DNA of 64,000 nt from Methylobacterium sp. NEAU K (GTDB taxonomy: Bacteria; Pseudomonadota; Alphaproteobacteria; Rhizobiales; Beijerinckiaceae): contig NZ_JAUYZJ010000015.1 of NCBI RefSeq assembly GCF_030700285.1, positions 61,716 through 125,715 on the forward strand, read 5' to 3'. The notes beneath the pieces are model-generated. The model saw only the letters and a list, made by a program, of their open reading frames with translations, was not told where the DNA came from and did not search any database. The translations under genes and the position numbers were made by a program. Each line of letters begins with the position of its first letter. The stretch's first letter is position 1. Below are positions 51,093 through 59,490 of the stretch, piece by piece.

Positions 51093-52022
51093 TTGAACGA
51101 TCTCGCCCTCTCCCGCCTCGCCGAGGCCGCCGCATCCCCGGCCCCATCAGGCCGCCGCCGACGCCGCGCCCTCGCCTACCTCCAGGCGGCGCCGCTGGCC
51201 TTCGTCTTCCTGGTCTTCCTGGTGGTGCCGCTGGTGCTCACCGGCATCGTCTCCCTCTGGGAGTACAACGAGTACGCGATCGTCCCGGCGCTGACCCTGC
51301 AGAACTACGCCGACGTGTTCGACGGCTGCCTGTCGGCCGACCTCTGCACCACCGTCCGCACCTATCTGTCGACGCTGAAGTTCGTCGCCCTGACGCTGGC
51401 GATCACACTGCCGCTCGGATTCGCGATCGCCTACTTCCTGGCCTTCCACATCCGCTCGAACACCGTGCGGATGGGCCTGTTCCTGCTCTGCACGATCCCG
51501 TTCTGGACCTCGAACGTGATCCGCATGATCTCGTGGATCCCGCTGCTCGGCCGCAACGGCCTCGTCAACGACACGCTCCGCGGCCTCGGGCTGATCCGGG
51601 AGCCGATCGAGGGCCTGCTCTATTCCGACTTCGCGGTGGTCCTGGCCTTCGTGCATCTCGACACGGTGTTCATGATCGTGCCGATCTTCAACAGCCTGGC
51701 CCGCATCGACCGGCGACTGATCGAGGCGGCGCGCGATTGCGGCGCGTCCGGGGCGCAGACCCTCTGGAACGTGGTGCTGCCGCTCGCCAAGCCCGGGATC
51801 GCCATCGGGGCGATCTTCGTGGTGACCCTGGTGATGGGCGACTTCGTCACGGTCGGCGTGATGGGCGGCCAGCAGATCGCCAGCGTCGGCAAGGTGATCC
51901 AGGTGCAGATGGCCTATCTGCAATTCCCGGCCGCCGCCGCCAACGCCATGGTGCTGCTCGCCGCCGTGCTGCTGATGATCCTCGGGCTGACCCGGATGAT
52001 CGACCTGCGCAGGGTGCTGTAG
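51093..52022 (+). CDS. ABC transporter permease (PotB-like)
   Basis: 309-residue inner-membrane permease with about six membrane segments. The cytosolic coupling loop EAARDCGASGAQTLWNVVLPLAKPG (EAA motif) contacts the ATPase. The start is TTG at 51093 with gggag 8 bases upstream. 1 bp separates it from the second permease gene. An N-terminal cytosolic segment of about 25 residues is rich in Ala and Arg. Confidence 0.92.
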   Translation: MNDLALSRLAEAAASPAPSGRRRRRALAYLQAAPLAFVFLVFLVVPLVLTGIVSLWEYNEYAIVPALTLQNYADVFDGCLSADLCTTVRTYLSTLKFVALTLAITLPLGFAIAYFLAFHIRSNTVRMGLFLLCTIPFWTSNVIRMISWIPLLGRNGLVNDTLRGLGLIREPIEGLLYSDFAVVLAFVHLDTVFMIVPIFNSLARIDRRLIEAARDCGASGAQTLWNVVLPLAKPGIAIGAIFVVTLVMGDFVTVGVMGGQQIASVGKVIQVQMAYLQFPAAAANAMVLLAAVLLMILGLTRMIDLRRVL

Positions 52023-52023
52023 G

Positions 52024-52917
52024 ATGGACCGCCCGCGCGGCCGCGCCTTCTACCTGCTGGCTTGCGTCTTCGCCCTCTACGTCTTGTTCCTGTACGGGCC
52101 GACGCTGACGATCCTGGCCCTGAGCTTCCAGGGCCCGTCCGGCGGCCTGACCTTCCCGATGAACGGGGTCTCGACGCATTGGTTCGCCAAGCTGTGGGAG
52201 GGGGTCGGCGTCGTCGACATCTGGGCGGCGCTCCGGCGCTCCCTAGCGCTGGGGCTCGTGGTGATGGCGCTCACGGTGACCATCGCGTTCTATGCCGGCC
52301 TCGCCTTCCGCAAGGGCTTTCGGGGGGCCGGCCTCGTCTTCGCGCTGGCGGTGTCGAGCCTGATCGTGCCCTCGATCGTGGTCTCGCTGGGGATCGGGCT
52401 GGAATTCCGGCTCCTCGACGACGGGGTCAAGGCGCTGGCCACCGCCACCGGCTGGGGCTTCCTGCAGGACCACGGGACCCTGATGGGCCTCTACAGCTCG
52501 GCGCTGGGGGCGCACCTGACCTGGACGCTGCCCTTCGGTCTGCTGATCATGTTCGCGGTGTTCAACCGGTTCGACCCGGCCTACGAGGAGGCCGCCCGCG
52601 ACCTTGGCGCCACCGGGGCGCAGACGCTCCGGCACGTGGTGGTGCCGATCCTGGCGCCCGCGCTCGTGGGCGTCGCCCTGTTCGGCTTCACCCTGTCGTT
52701 CGACGAACTCGCCCGCACCAGCCAAGCGATCGGCGGCCGCAACACCCTGCCGCTGGAGTTGCAGGGCCTGACCACCACGGTGACGACGCCGGAGATCTAC
52801 GCGCTCGGCACCACGACGACGGCGTTCTCGGCGCTGGCGATCGGGACGGCGCTGGGCCTGACCCTGTGGCTCCAGAAGCGCCGGGCCAGGCGGGCGCTGG
52901 CGGGCTTGCGTCCGTAG
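52024..52917 (+). CDS. ABC transporter permease (PotC-like)
   Basis: 297-residue permease, six predicted membrane segments, EAA motif in EEAARDLGATGAQTLRHVVVP. Its partner is the preceding permease. Start ATG 1 bp after the previous stop. Last gene of the hydA-ABC operon; the next terminator-like hairpin downstream (53060-53080) lies in the rplY leader. Confidence 0.92.
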   Translation: MDRPRGRAFYLLACVFALYVLFLYGPTLTILALSFQGPSGGLTFPMNGVSTHWFAKLWEGVGVVDIWAALRRSLALGLVVMALTVTIAFYAGLAFRKGFRGAGLVFALAVSSLIVPSIVVSLGIGLEFRLLDDGVKALATATGWGFLQDHGTLMGLYSSALGAHLTWTLPFGLLIMFAVFNRFDPAYEEAARDLGATGAQTLRHVVVPILAPALVGVALFGFTLSFDELARTSQAIGGRNTLPLELQGLTTTVTTPEIYALGTTTTAFSALAIGTALGLTLWLQKRRARRALAGLRP

Positions 52918-52978
52918 AAGGCCGTCGACGCACCGTGCCGGGGCCGCGCAGCCGAACCCGGTCGAAGAGGCACGCACG

Positions 52979-53007
52979 TTGCCAATCCGTCCCCATCCGT
53001 GTATGCG
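52979..53007 (+). promoter_or_regulatory. Candidate rplY promoter
   Basis: TTGCCA, 17 bases, TATGCG, 114 bp upstream of the rplY start. Transcription would begin at about 53013-53016, just where the first leader hairpin starts. Confidence 0.5.
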
Positions 53008-53010
53008 CAC

Positions 53011-53090
53011 GGCGCGCCCCCGAGACACCCTTGGAGGCAGGGGCGCGCCGGGAAGGTTTGGCCGTCCGCCTCGGGCGGCCTTTTCGTTTT
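53011..53090 (+). promoter_or_regulatory. rplY leader: hairpin plus intrinsic terminator (possible attenuator)
   Basis: First hairpin: perfect 10-bp arms ggcgcgcccc (53011-53020) and ggggcgcgcc (53040-53049) with a 19-base loop. Second: a 9-bp stem with one G-T pair in 53060-53080, then ttttcgtttt, a good intrinsic terminator only 30 bp before rplY. With the promoter proposed at 52979 the terminator lies in the rplY 5' untranslated region. It could equally be the terminator of the ABC operon if rplY has a promoter after it. Confidence 0.55.
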
Positions 53091-53120
53091 CCGGCTCCAG
53101 CATTCATTAAGGATCACGCC

Positions 53121-53813
53121 ATGAGCGCAGTGAAGACGCTTGAGGCCGTGGCACGCGACCGGGTCGGCAAGGGGGCCGCCCGGGCCGTTCGTCGCCAGGG
53201 CCAAGTTCCCGCCGTCGTCTACGGAGGCGGCCAGCCGCCGCAGGCCATCGCGATCGACCTCGTCCGCGCCCGCACCCTGATCTACGCGGGCGGCTTCAAG
53301 ACGACGCTGTTCGAGATCGAGGCCGGCGGCAAGAAGGTCCGTGCGATCCCGCGCGACTTCCAGCTCGACCCGGTGAGCGGCGTGCCGCTGCACGTCGACT
53401 TCCTGCGGGTCGTGTCCGGCCAGACCGTGACCGTCGAGGTGCCCGTGCACTTCGTCAACGAGGACGCGGCCCCCGGCATCAAGAAGCTCGGCGGCACCCT
53501 CAACATCGTCGCCCACACCCTGACCCTCGACGTCGCCCCGGACCAGATCCCGGACGCGATCGAGGTGGACCTGACCGGCCGTCAGATCGGCGACGTGATC
53601 CACGTCTCCGACATCAAGATCCCGGCGGGCACCCACACCGGCACGCCCAGCGATCCGGTGGCCAACATCGTGCCGCCGACCGTGCTCGGCGCCGAGGTCG
53701 AGGCCGAGGAGGCCGCGATCGCCGAGGCGCAGTCGGCGGAAGCCGCCGAGGAGAAGGCCGAAGCCGAGGGCGAGGCCACCGAGGGCGAGAAGAAGGAGGG
53801 CGAGGAGGCCTGA
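53121..53813 (+). CDS. rplY: 50S ribosomal protein L25 (TL5/CTC family)
   Basis: 230-residue two-domain L25 that binds 5S rRNA. The N-terminal L25 domain starts LEAVARDRVGKGAARAVRRQGQVPAVVYGG; the C-terminal TL5 beta domain runs to about residue 190. A Glu/Ala-rich acidic tail (about 190-230) is typical of alphaproteobacterial versions. Start ATG at 53121 with aagga 10 bases upstream. No pth gene follows, though the two are neighbours in many genomes. Confidence 0.95.
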   Translation: MSAVKTLEAVARDRVGKGAARAVRRQGQVPAVVYGGGQPPQAIAIDLVRARTLIYAGGFKTTLFEIEAGGKKVRAIPRDFQLDPVSGVPLHVDFLRVVSGQTVTVEVPVHFVNEDAAPGIKKLGGTLNIVAHTLTLDVAPDQIPDAIEVDLTGRQIGDVIHVSDIKIPAGTHTGTPSDPVANIVPPTVLGAEVEAEEAAIAEAQSAEAAEEKAEAEGEATEGEKKEGEEA

Positions 53814-53840
53814 GCCTCCTCGCACCGCTGATCGATCCCG

Positions 53841-53873
53841 AGAGCCCCGGCCCGTGCCGGGGCTCTCTTCGTT
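53841..53873. terminator. Intrinsic terminator between rplY and pdxH
   Basis: Perfect 10-bp stem agagccccgg / ccggggctct with a 6-base loop, then cttcgttt, 27 bp after rplY. The convergent pdxH gene ends at its 3' edge. Confidence 0.88.
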
Positions 53874-54569
53874 TCAGGGGTAGAGCCGCGCGCGGCTCCA
53901 GCCGTCGCCGGTCCGGGTGAAGCGGACGCGGTCGTGCAGGCGGTAGTCGCCGTCTTGCCAGAACTCCAGCGTCACCGGGGCGATGCGGAAGCCGGTCCAG
54001 TGCTCCGGACGGGGGATCGGACCGTCCCCATAGCGGGCGGCGAGCGCCTCCACCGCCCCCATGAGCGTGGCTCGGTCGGCGAGCGGGCGCGACTGCTGGC
54101 TGGCGATGGCGCCGAGGCGGCTTTCCCGGCGGCGGCTCTCGAAATAGGCGTCGGCCTCCTCGGGCGTCACCGGGGAGACCGGGCCACGGGCCCGGACCTG
54201 CCGACGCAGGCTCTTCCAGTGGAGCACCAGGGCGGCCTGGGGGTTCTGCGCCAGTTCCTCGCCCTTGGTGGACTGGGTGTTGGTGTAGAATACGAAGCCG
54301 CGTGCGTCGAAGCCCTTGAGCAGGACCATCCGCACGTCCGGCAGCCCGTCGCGTCCCGCGGTGGCCAGCGCCATCGCGTTCGGATCCTCGGGCTCGGCGG
54401 CCTCCGCCTCCTTCATCCAGGTGGCGAACAGCGCGACGGGATCGTCGCTCAGTGTGAAGTCCGGTGACGGAGAACGCGCGCCGGCACCCGGGTCATCGGT
54501 CCTTAACTGATCCACGGCAACACTCCTGCCTGCCGCGTCCAGGGCCTGAGGGGGCACCGACATCGGCAT
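53874..54569 (-). CDS. pdxH: Pyridoxamine 5'-phosphate oxidase
   Basis: 231-residue FMN enzyme producing pyridoxal 5'-phosphate. Core motifs are [53 protein letters not shown] and the C-terminal [17 protein letters not shown]...W...RLYP. The first ~45 residues are a poorly conserved extension. Two in-frame ATGs (54569 and 54563) are both possible starts. Divergent from the lipoprotein-like gene. Confidence 0.95.
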   Translation of the reverse strand: MPMSVPPQALDAAGRSVAVDQLRTDDPGAGARSPSPDFTLSDDPVALFATWMKEAEAAEPEDPNAMALATAGRDGLPDVRMVLLKGFDARGFVFYTNTQSTKGEELAQNPQAALVLHWKSLRRQVRARGPVSPVTPEEADAYFESRRRESRLGAIASQQSRPLADRATLMGAVEALAARYGDGPIPRPEHWTGFRIAPVTLEFWQDGDYRLHDRVRFTRTGDGWSRARLYP

Positions 54570-54607
54570 GTTCGGTCGAGCGGAAAGCCCGTCGTGAGTC
54601 AGGTGTA

Positions 54608-55096
54608 ATGCGGCGATGCGCGTGTAAAGAGCCAGGCAGGCGGCTGCGTATCCCTGTGGCGGTGACGACGGCCGTATCGCTGGCGATGGCCCTGTGCGGC
54701 TGCAGCCAGCCGCTGCTCGTCTTCCGGGGCGAGGCCGCGGCTGCGCCCGTGGTCGAGGAGCCCACCGTCACCGGCAGCATCGAGAAACGGCCCGTGAGCT
54801 TCGGGAACGACCTCGCGGAGGAGGATTGGCGGCGCGCCCGCGCGGCTCTGTCCGTGGCCCTCGATCCGCAGGGCAACGGCCGCCCGGTGAAGTGGGATAA
54901 TCCCGAGAGCGGCCTGCACGGCACGGTGAACCCGACGGGCCTGCCTTACGTCGCCGACGACCTGATCTGCCGCAACTTCCTCGCTTCGGTGATCGCGCCG
55001 GGCCGCAGCCGGTTCGTGCGCGGCACCGGCTGCAAGCCCTCGGGCGGCCAGTGGACGCTCAAGCGCATCCGCAGCGCGGGATCCGAGCGCTCCTGA
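54608..55096 (+). CDS. Exported surface-antigen-like protein (RT0821/Lpp0805 type)
   Basis: 162 residues. A hydrophobic signal ends in ALCGCSQP, which can act as a lipoprotein box. The mature part has [32 protein letters not shown], the pattern of RT0821/Lpp0805-type surface antigens, and ends in a small domain with two cysteines (LICRNF and TGCKP). Likely an envelope lipoprotein. Start ATG 54608; weak ribosome site. The family call is by pattern memory. Confidence 0.65.
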   Translation: MRRCACKEPGRRLRIPVAVTTAVSLAMALCGCSQPLLVFRGEAAAAPVVEEPTVTGSIEKRPVSFGNDLAEEDWRRARAALSVALDPQGNGRPVKWDNPESGLHGTVNPTGLPYVADDLICRNFLASVIAPGRSRFVRGTGCKPSGGQWTLKRIRSAGSERS

Positions 55097-55160
55097 GGCA
55101 GGGCATGGGACGGAGGAGCGCCGGGGCACCCGCCAAGGGGCGCGGCGACGGGCCGACGCC

Positions 55161-55451
55161 TCAATAGGGATAGCCGTAATAGGGCCGCAGGCGCAGGTGC
55201 GGCTGGGCCGCCGGCGGTGCAGCGTAGCGAGCCGCGGCCTCCGGACGGTACGTCCGGACGTAGGGGTCGAGGGCCGGATCGCGGTAATTGCCGTTGTTGA
55301 CCCCGGCCGAGCGGTCGTTGCCACTGAGCGCGGCATAGGGCGAGAGCCCGCTGCCGCTGTCACCGCCACCCCCGCCGATGGCGAAGGCCGCGCCCGGAAT
55401 GCCGATCAGCAGCATCGCGGCGATCGGCATCGTCAGCGTCTTGCGTGTCAT
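55161..55451 (-). CDS. Small exported protein, Gly/Tyr-rich
   Basis: 96 residues. Signal peptide MTRKTLTMPIAAMLLIGIPGAAFA, then a short mature chain with GGGGGDSGSGLSPYAALSG and repeated Tyr/Arg/Pro (RPYYGYPY at the end). No fold or family recognised. ATG at 55451 is preceded by GGAG 9 bases upstream. The pattern (tiny, exported, Tyr/Gly-rich) is common among Methylobacterium envelope proteins. Confidence 0.65.
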   Translation of the reverse strand: MTRKTLTMPIAAMLLIGIPGAAFAIGGGGGDSGSGLSPYAALSGNDRSAGVNNGNYRDPALDPYVRTYRPEAAARYAAPPAAQPHLRLRPYYGYPY

Positions 55452-55793
55452 GTCCTGATCTCCGCACCACATCACACGGGCGAACGGCCACGTCAGCCGG
55501 CCGGTTCCGGAGCGCCGACGCGCCCCGCACGTGGCATGGTAGCACGCCGCCATAACGAGGAGTTATCGCGGCGGGCAAATTCTGGGTCCTTCTGTTTCCC
55601 AGCAGAATCCGCGTTGGATCAACCGCACGGAACAGTGGACCTTCGACCAAACTTGTTTGATCGTGCGGCGGAGCGATAGCATTCGCTCCTCCGATGATCG
55701 TTTCGACGGTCGACTTCGGGCTTCTTCAGGATTTGGGTTCGCGGTGAGTGTGGTTTCTGGATCCGACACGCCGCACGCGAGCCGGTCCGGCTG
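55452..55793. other. Intergenic region, no gene seen
   Basis: 342 bp between divergent genes. No supported open frame, palindrome or RNA gene; around 55600-55740 composition is slightly lower in GC, which fits promoter DNA for the gene at 55794. Confidence 0.4.
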
Positions 55794-57401
55794 ATGGAGC
55801 GGTCGATCGGAGGCGCGGACCGGCCGGTGGCCGGGGGCGGCCGGGCGCCCGCCTGGCCGGAGCCTCGGGCTGCGGACGCGCGCCCCGTCGCCGCGCGGAT
55901 CACCGTGCGGCTCGACCGCCGGACTCTGCGCGGCTGGCACATCCGCCTCCTCGACCAGCTGGGACAGCGGGCCGACCGTCGGCTCCGGATCGCGTGGGTC
56001 GCCGGCGCGGGCGGGCTGCCGCCCAACGCCGAACTGCTGTTCCGGCTGGAAGCGGCGATCCACGGCCTGCCCCGGCCGGGCCTGGCCACCCCAGCCGAGC
56101 CGATGGCGCTCGCCCCCTACGGCACGGATGCCGAGGCCGGTGAGCCCGACCTCGTCCTCGACCTCTCGGGTGCGTCAGCGCCGGCCGACGATGTATCACC
56201 GAGCGTGTGGCGGCTCGATTTCGACGGGATGCCGGGCGAGTCCGGCCTGCTCGCCGCCCTGTTCGCAGGCCGGGCTCCGGTGGCGGCCCTGCGAGGCCCG
56301 GACGGCGCGCCCGTGGCGGTCGGCCGCCTCGGCGCGGAGTCGCATACGGTGATGCTCGCGGCCTTCGAGGATTATCTCGCCCGGACCATCACGCTGATCG
56401 CCGCGGCCCTCGACGGGGCCGCCTCGACGCGGCTCCCGGACGGGTCCGAGGCACCGCTTCAGCCGGAGGCGGGGTTCGACCTCGGCGGCCTCGGGGCCCG
56501 AGGGCGCGCCGCCTGCGGTCTCACCCGGCAGATCGCCCGCAGGCTCTACGCGCTCTGCTTCCACGGCCCGCAATGGCGGGTCGGCTGGCGGCGGGTCGTC
56601 GGCCCCGACCTGATCGACCTGCGCCGGCATCCGGAGGGGGGCTGGACCGACCTGCCGGATGACGGCCGGCGCTTCTACGCCGACCCCTTCGCCATCGCCC
56701 ACGAGGGGGCCGTGACCCTGTTCGTGGAAGAGTTCGACTATCGCCGCGGCAAGGGGGTCATCGCCGCGGTGGGCTTCGACGCCGAAGGTCCACGCGGGCG
56801 CCCGGAGCCGGTGCTGGAACTCGAGACCCACCTCTCTTACCCGTTCGTGTTCGAGGCGGACGGGGAGATCTGGATGATCCCGGAATCCCACGCCTCGGGG
56901 ACGATCGACCTCTACCGCGCCACCGCCTTCCCGCGGGGCTGGGTGCACGAGGCGGTGCTGGTCGACCACGTGGTGGCGGGCGATGCTACGCTGCTGCGCC
57001 ATGACGGCCGCTGGTGGATGTTCGCCACGGTCCGGGCCGGCGGGGGCAGCTACTCCGACACCCTCCACCTCTGGCACGCCCCCCATTTCCGTGGCCCCTG
57101 GACCCCGCACCCGCGCAACCCGGTCCTGATCGATGTCGGCTCGGCCCGGGCCGCCGGACCGATCGTGGCCCGCGACGGCGCGCTGATCCGGCCGGTCCAG
57201 GATTGCCGCCGGGGCTACGGCGCGGCGCTCGGCCTCGCCCGAATCCTGCGGCTGGACGAGGACGGGTACGAGCAGCGGGTCGAGACGCGCCTCGGGCCGG
57301 GGGCGGCCTGGCCCGGCTCGCGCCTGCACATGCTGAGTGCGGCCGGTGGCTTCGAGTTCATCGACGGGTCGCGGCGGGCCCGCACCCGCCTGCTCACGTG
57401 A
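55794..57401 (+). CDS. Glycan-enzyme-like protein with five-bladed propeller (GIPC transferase N-domain type)
   Basis: 535 residues. The N-terminal ~240 residues resemble the formyl-transferase-like or sugar-lipid region of polysaccharide proteins and are not assignable. The C-terminal ~280 residues (RRFYADPFAIAHEGAVTLFVEEFDYRRGKGVI, ETHLSYPFVFEADGEIWMIPESH, DATLLRHDGRWWMFAT) match the five-bladed beta-propeller domain, related to GH43/GH68, found in glucosamine inositolphosphorylceramide transferases and in bacterial capsule clusters. Start ATG lacks a clear ribosome site. Isolated from other sugar genes here. Confidence 0.72.
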   Translation: MERSIGGADRPVAGGGRAPAWPEPRAADARPVAARITVRLDRRTLRGWHIRLLDQLGQRADRRLRIAWVAGAGGLPPNAELLFRLEAAIHGLPRPGLATPAEPMALAPYGTDAEAGEPDLVLDLSGASAPADDVSPSVWRLDFDGMPGESGLLAALFAGRAPVAALRGPDGAPVAVGRLGAESHTVMLAAFEDYLARTITLIAAALDGAASTRLPDGSEAPLQPEAGFDLGGLGARGRAACGLTRQIARRLYALCFHGPQWRVGWRRVVGPDLIDLRRHPEGGWTDLPDDGRRFYADPFAIAHEGAVTLFVEEFDYRRGKGVIAAVGFDAEGPRGRPEPVLELETHLSYPFVFEADGEIWMIPESHASGTIDLYRATAFPRGWVHEAVLVDHVVAGDATLLRHDGRWWMFATVRAGGGSYSDTLHLWHAPHFRGPWTPHPRNPVLIDVGSARAAGPIVARDGALIRPVQDCRRGYGAALGLARILRLDEDGYEQRVETRLGPGAAWPGSRLHMLSAAGGFEFIDGSRRARTRLLT

Positions 57402-57505
57402 CCACCCGCCCCCCGCTTGTGCCGAACGGCACCCGTGCACGTCTCGCATCGCGGGGCCGCCCGCGCTAAGCCGAAACCTCACATCTGCGAACCGAGAAGA
57501 ACCGC

Positions 57506-59482
57506 ATGGCGAGCCCCGTCGAACATGCGAGCTTCCTGCCGCCCGTCCTGACCTTCCTGGCGGCGGCGGTGATCGGCGTGCCGGTGTTCCGGCTGATCGG
57601 CCAGAGCGCCGTGCTCGGCTACCTCGTGGCCGGCGTGCTGATCGGCCCGTCGGGCCTGTCGCTGATCGCCGAGCCCGAGACTGCCGCGAGCGTCGCCGAG
57701 ATCGGCGTGGTCCTGCTGCTGTTCATCGTCGGGCTGGAGTTGCACCTGTCGCAGCTCGTCTCCATGCGCCGCGACATCTTCGGCCTCGGGGCGGCGCAGC
57801 TCGTCGTCTGCGCGCTGGTGCTCGGCGGCGCCGGCGTGCTCGCCGGCCTCAGCCTCGGCGCGGCGTCGGTGATCGGCATCGCGCTGGCCCTGTCGGCGAC
57901 GGCCGTGGCGCTGCAGCTCCTGGAGGAGCGGGGCGACCTGAACAGCGCCTACGGCGGGCGCGCCTTCGCGGTGCTGCTGTTCCAGGACCTCTCGGTGGTC
58001 GGCATCCTGGCGCTCATGCCCCTGCTCGCCTCGGCGGGCGGGGACGCAGGCGGCCCCTGGCTCGGGGGGGCCGCGGTCTCCACCGGCAAGGCGCTCGCCG
58101 CGATCCTGACGGTGGTGCTGGTCGGCCGCTACGGCCTCAACCCGTTCTTCCGGCTGCTGGCGGCCAGCGGCGCCCGCGAGGTGATGACCGCGGCGGCCCT
58201 GCTGGTGGTGCTCGGAACGGCGCTGCTGATGGAGCAGGTCGGCCTGTCGATGGCGATGGGCGCCTTCCTGGCCGGCATCCTGCTGGCCGAATCGAACTTC
58301 CGCCACCAGCTCGAAGCCGAGATCGAGCCCTTCCGCGGCATGCTGCTCGGCCTGTTCTTCATGAGCGTCGGCATGTCGATCGACGGCAGCCTGGTCCGGG
58401 AGGTCTGGCCGGCCCTGTTCGGCGCGACGCTCGGGGCGATCCTGGTCAAGGTCGCGCTCGTGGCCGGCCTGTTCCGGCTGTTCGGTTCGGATACCCTCGG
58501 AGCTCTGCGCGGTGCGGCCGTGCTGGCGCCGGCGGGCGAGTTCGCCTTCGTGCTGCTGCCGCAGGCGGAGGATCTCGGGCTCACCGGCGCCACGGCGACG
58601 CGCTTCGCCGTGGCGCTGGCCGCCCTGACCATGCTGATCGGGCCGATCGCCGCCAAGGGCCTCGACAAGCTCATCGAGCGGCGCGGCGCCCAGGGGCGGA
58701 TCGACGTGGCGGAACCCGCCTCGGAGCTCGCCGAGAGCGGGGAGGCCCGGGTCCTGGTGATCGGCTTCGGGCGGTTCGGGCAGGTGCTGACGCAGGTGCT
58801 CTTGGCCGAGGGCATCCCGGTCACGGTGATCGACAAGGACGTGGAGCAGCTGCGCGCGGCCTCGCGCTTCGGCTTCCGGATCTATTACGGCGACGGTACC
58901 CGGCTCGACGTGCTTCGCGCCGCCGGGATCGGCCGGGTCGAGCTGATCTGCATCTGCGTGGACGACCGCGACGGCGCGCTCAAGATCGTCGACATCGTGC
59001 ACGAGGAATTCGCCAGTGTGCGCACCTTCGTGCGCGCCTACGACCGCCTGCACGCCGTGGAGCTGATGAACCGGGACGTGGATTATCAGATCCGCGAGAC
59101 CTCCGAGTCGGCCCTCGCCTTCGGGCGGGCGGCGCTGGAGGGGCTCGGCCTGTCGCCGGAGGCCGCCGCCGCCCGGGCCGCGGACGTGCGCAAGCGCGAC
59201 ATCGCACGCCTCGTGCTGCAGCAGGCCGGCGCCCTGCCCGAAGGCGCCGGCTGGATGCGCGGGGCCGCCGCGGGGTTGAAGCCCGAGCCGCTGACCGAGC
59301 CGGTCCGGCCGGCCCGGGCTCTGAGCACCGAGACCCGGGACCTGATCGGCAACGACCGGCGCGAGGCGGCCGAGCGGCTCCTGGACAAGCCGGCGCCCGC
59401 GCCGCAGGACCCGGACGCGGCGGAGACGGAGGCCGATCGGGAACCCGAGCTGGAGGCGGAAGGCGGCATCCGGGATGCGTGA
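57506..59482 (+). CDS. CPA2-family cation:proton antiporter (Kef type)
   Basis: 658 residues. About twelve membrane segments (residues 10-390) with GYLVAGVLIGPSGLSLI and the exchanger core. A cytosolic RCK/TrkA-N nucleotide-binding domain follows (RVLVIGFGRFGQVLTQVLL, VIDKDVEQL, YYGDGTRLDVLRAAG), then a charged Pro/Glu/Ala tail. Matches glutathione-gated K+ efflux systems (KefB/KefC); no KefF/KefG flavoprotein gene is adjacent. Start ATG at 57506. The MATE gene begins within 12 bp of its stop. Confidence 0.92.
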   Translation: MASPVEHASFLPPVLTFLAAAVIGVPVFRLIGQSAVLGYLVAGVLIGPSGLSLIAEPETAASVAEIGVVLLLFIVGLELHLSQLVSMRRDIFGLGAAQLVVCALVLGGAGVLAGLSLGAASVIGIALALSATAVALQLLEERGDLNSAYGGRAFAVLLFQDLSVVGILALMPLLASAGGDAGGPWLGGAAVSTGKALAAILTVVLVGRYGLNPFFRLLAASGAREVMTAAALLVVLGTALLMEQVGLSMAMGAFLAGILLAESNFRHQLEAEIEPFRGMLLGLFFMSVGMSIDGSLVREVWPALFGATLGAILVKVALVAGLFRLFGSDTLGALRGAAVLAPAGEFAFVLLPQAEDLGLTGATATRFAVALAALTMLIGPIAAKGLDKLIERRGAQGRIDVAEPASELAESGEARVLVIGFGRFGQVLTQVLLAEGIPVTVIDKDVEQLRAASRFGFRIYYGDGTRLDVLRAAGIGRVELICICVDDRDGALKIVDIVHEEFASVRTFVRAYDRLHAVELMNRDVDYQIRETSESALAFGRAALEGLGLSPEAAAARAADVRKRDIARLVLQQAGALPEGAGWMRGAAAGLKPEPLTEPVRPARALSTETRDLIGNDRREAAERLLDKPAPAPQDPDAAETEADREPELEAEGGIRDA

Positions 59483-59490
59483 CGGCCACC

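Noticed and set aside
53003..53110. 35-codon upstream reading frame spanning the rplY leader hairpins
   Set aside because: Its ATG lies inside the proposed -10 element and has no ribosome site; it would only be read in longer transcripts from the ABC operon.
57337..59490. Long extension of the MATE frame back through the Kef-type gene
   Set aside because: The sequence before 59491 is an out-of-frame translation of the antiporter gene, and MATE homology begins only after the chosen start.
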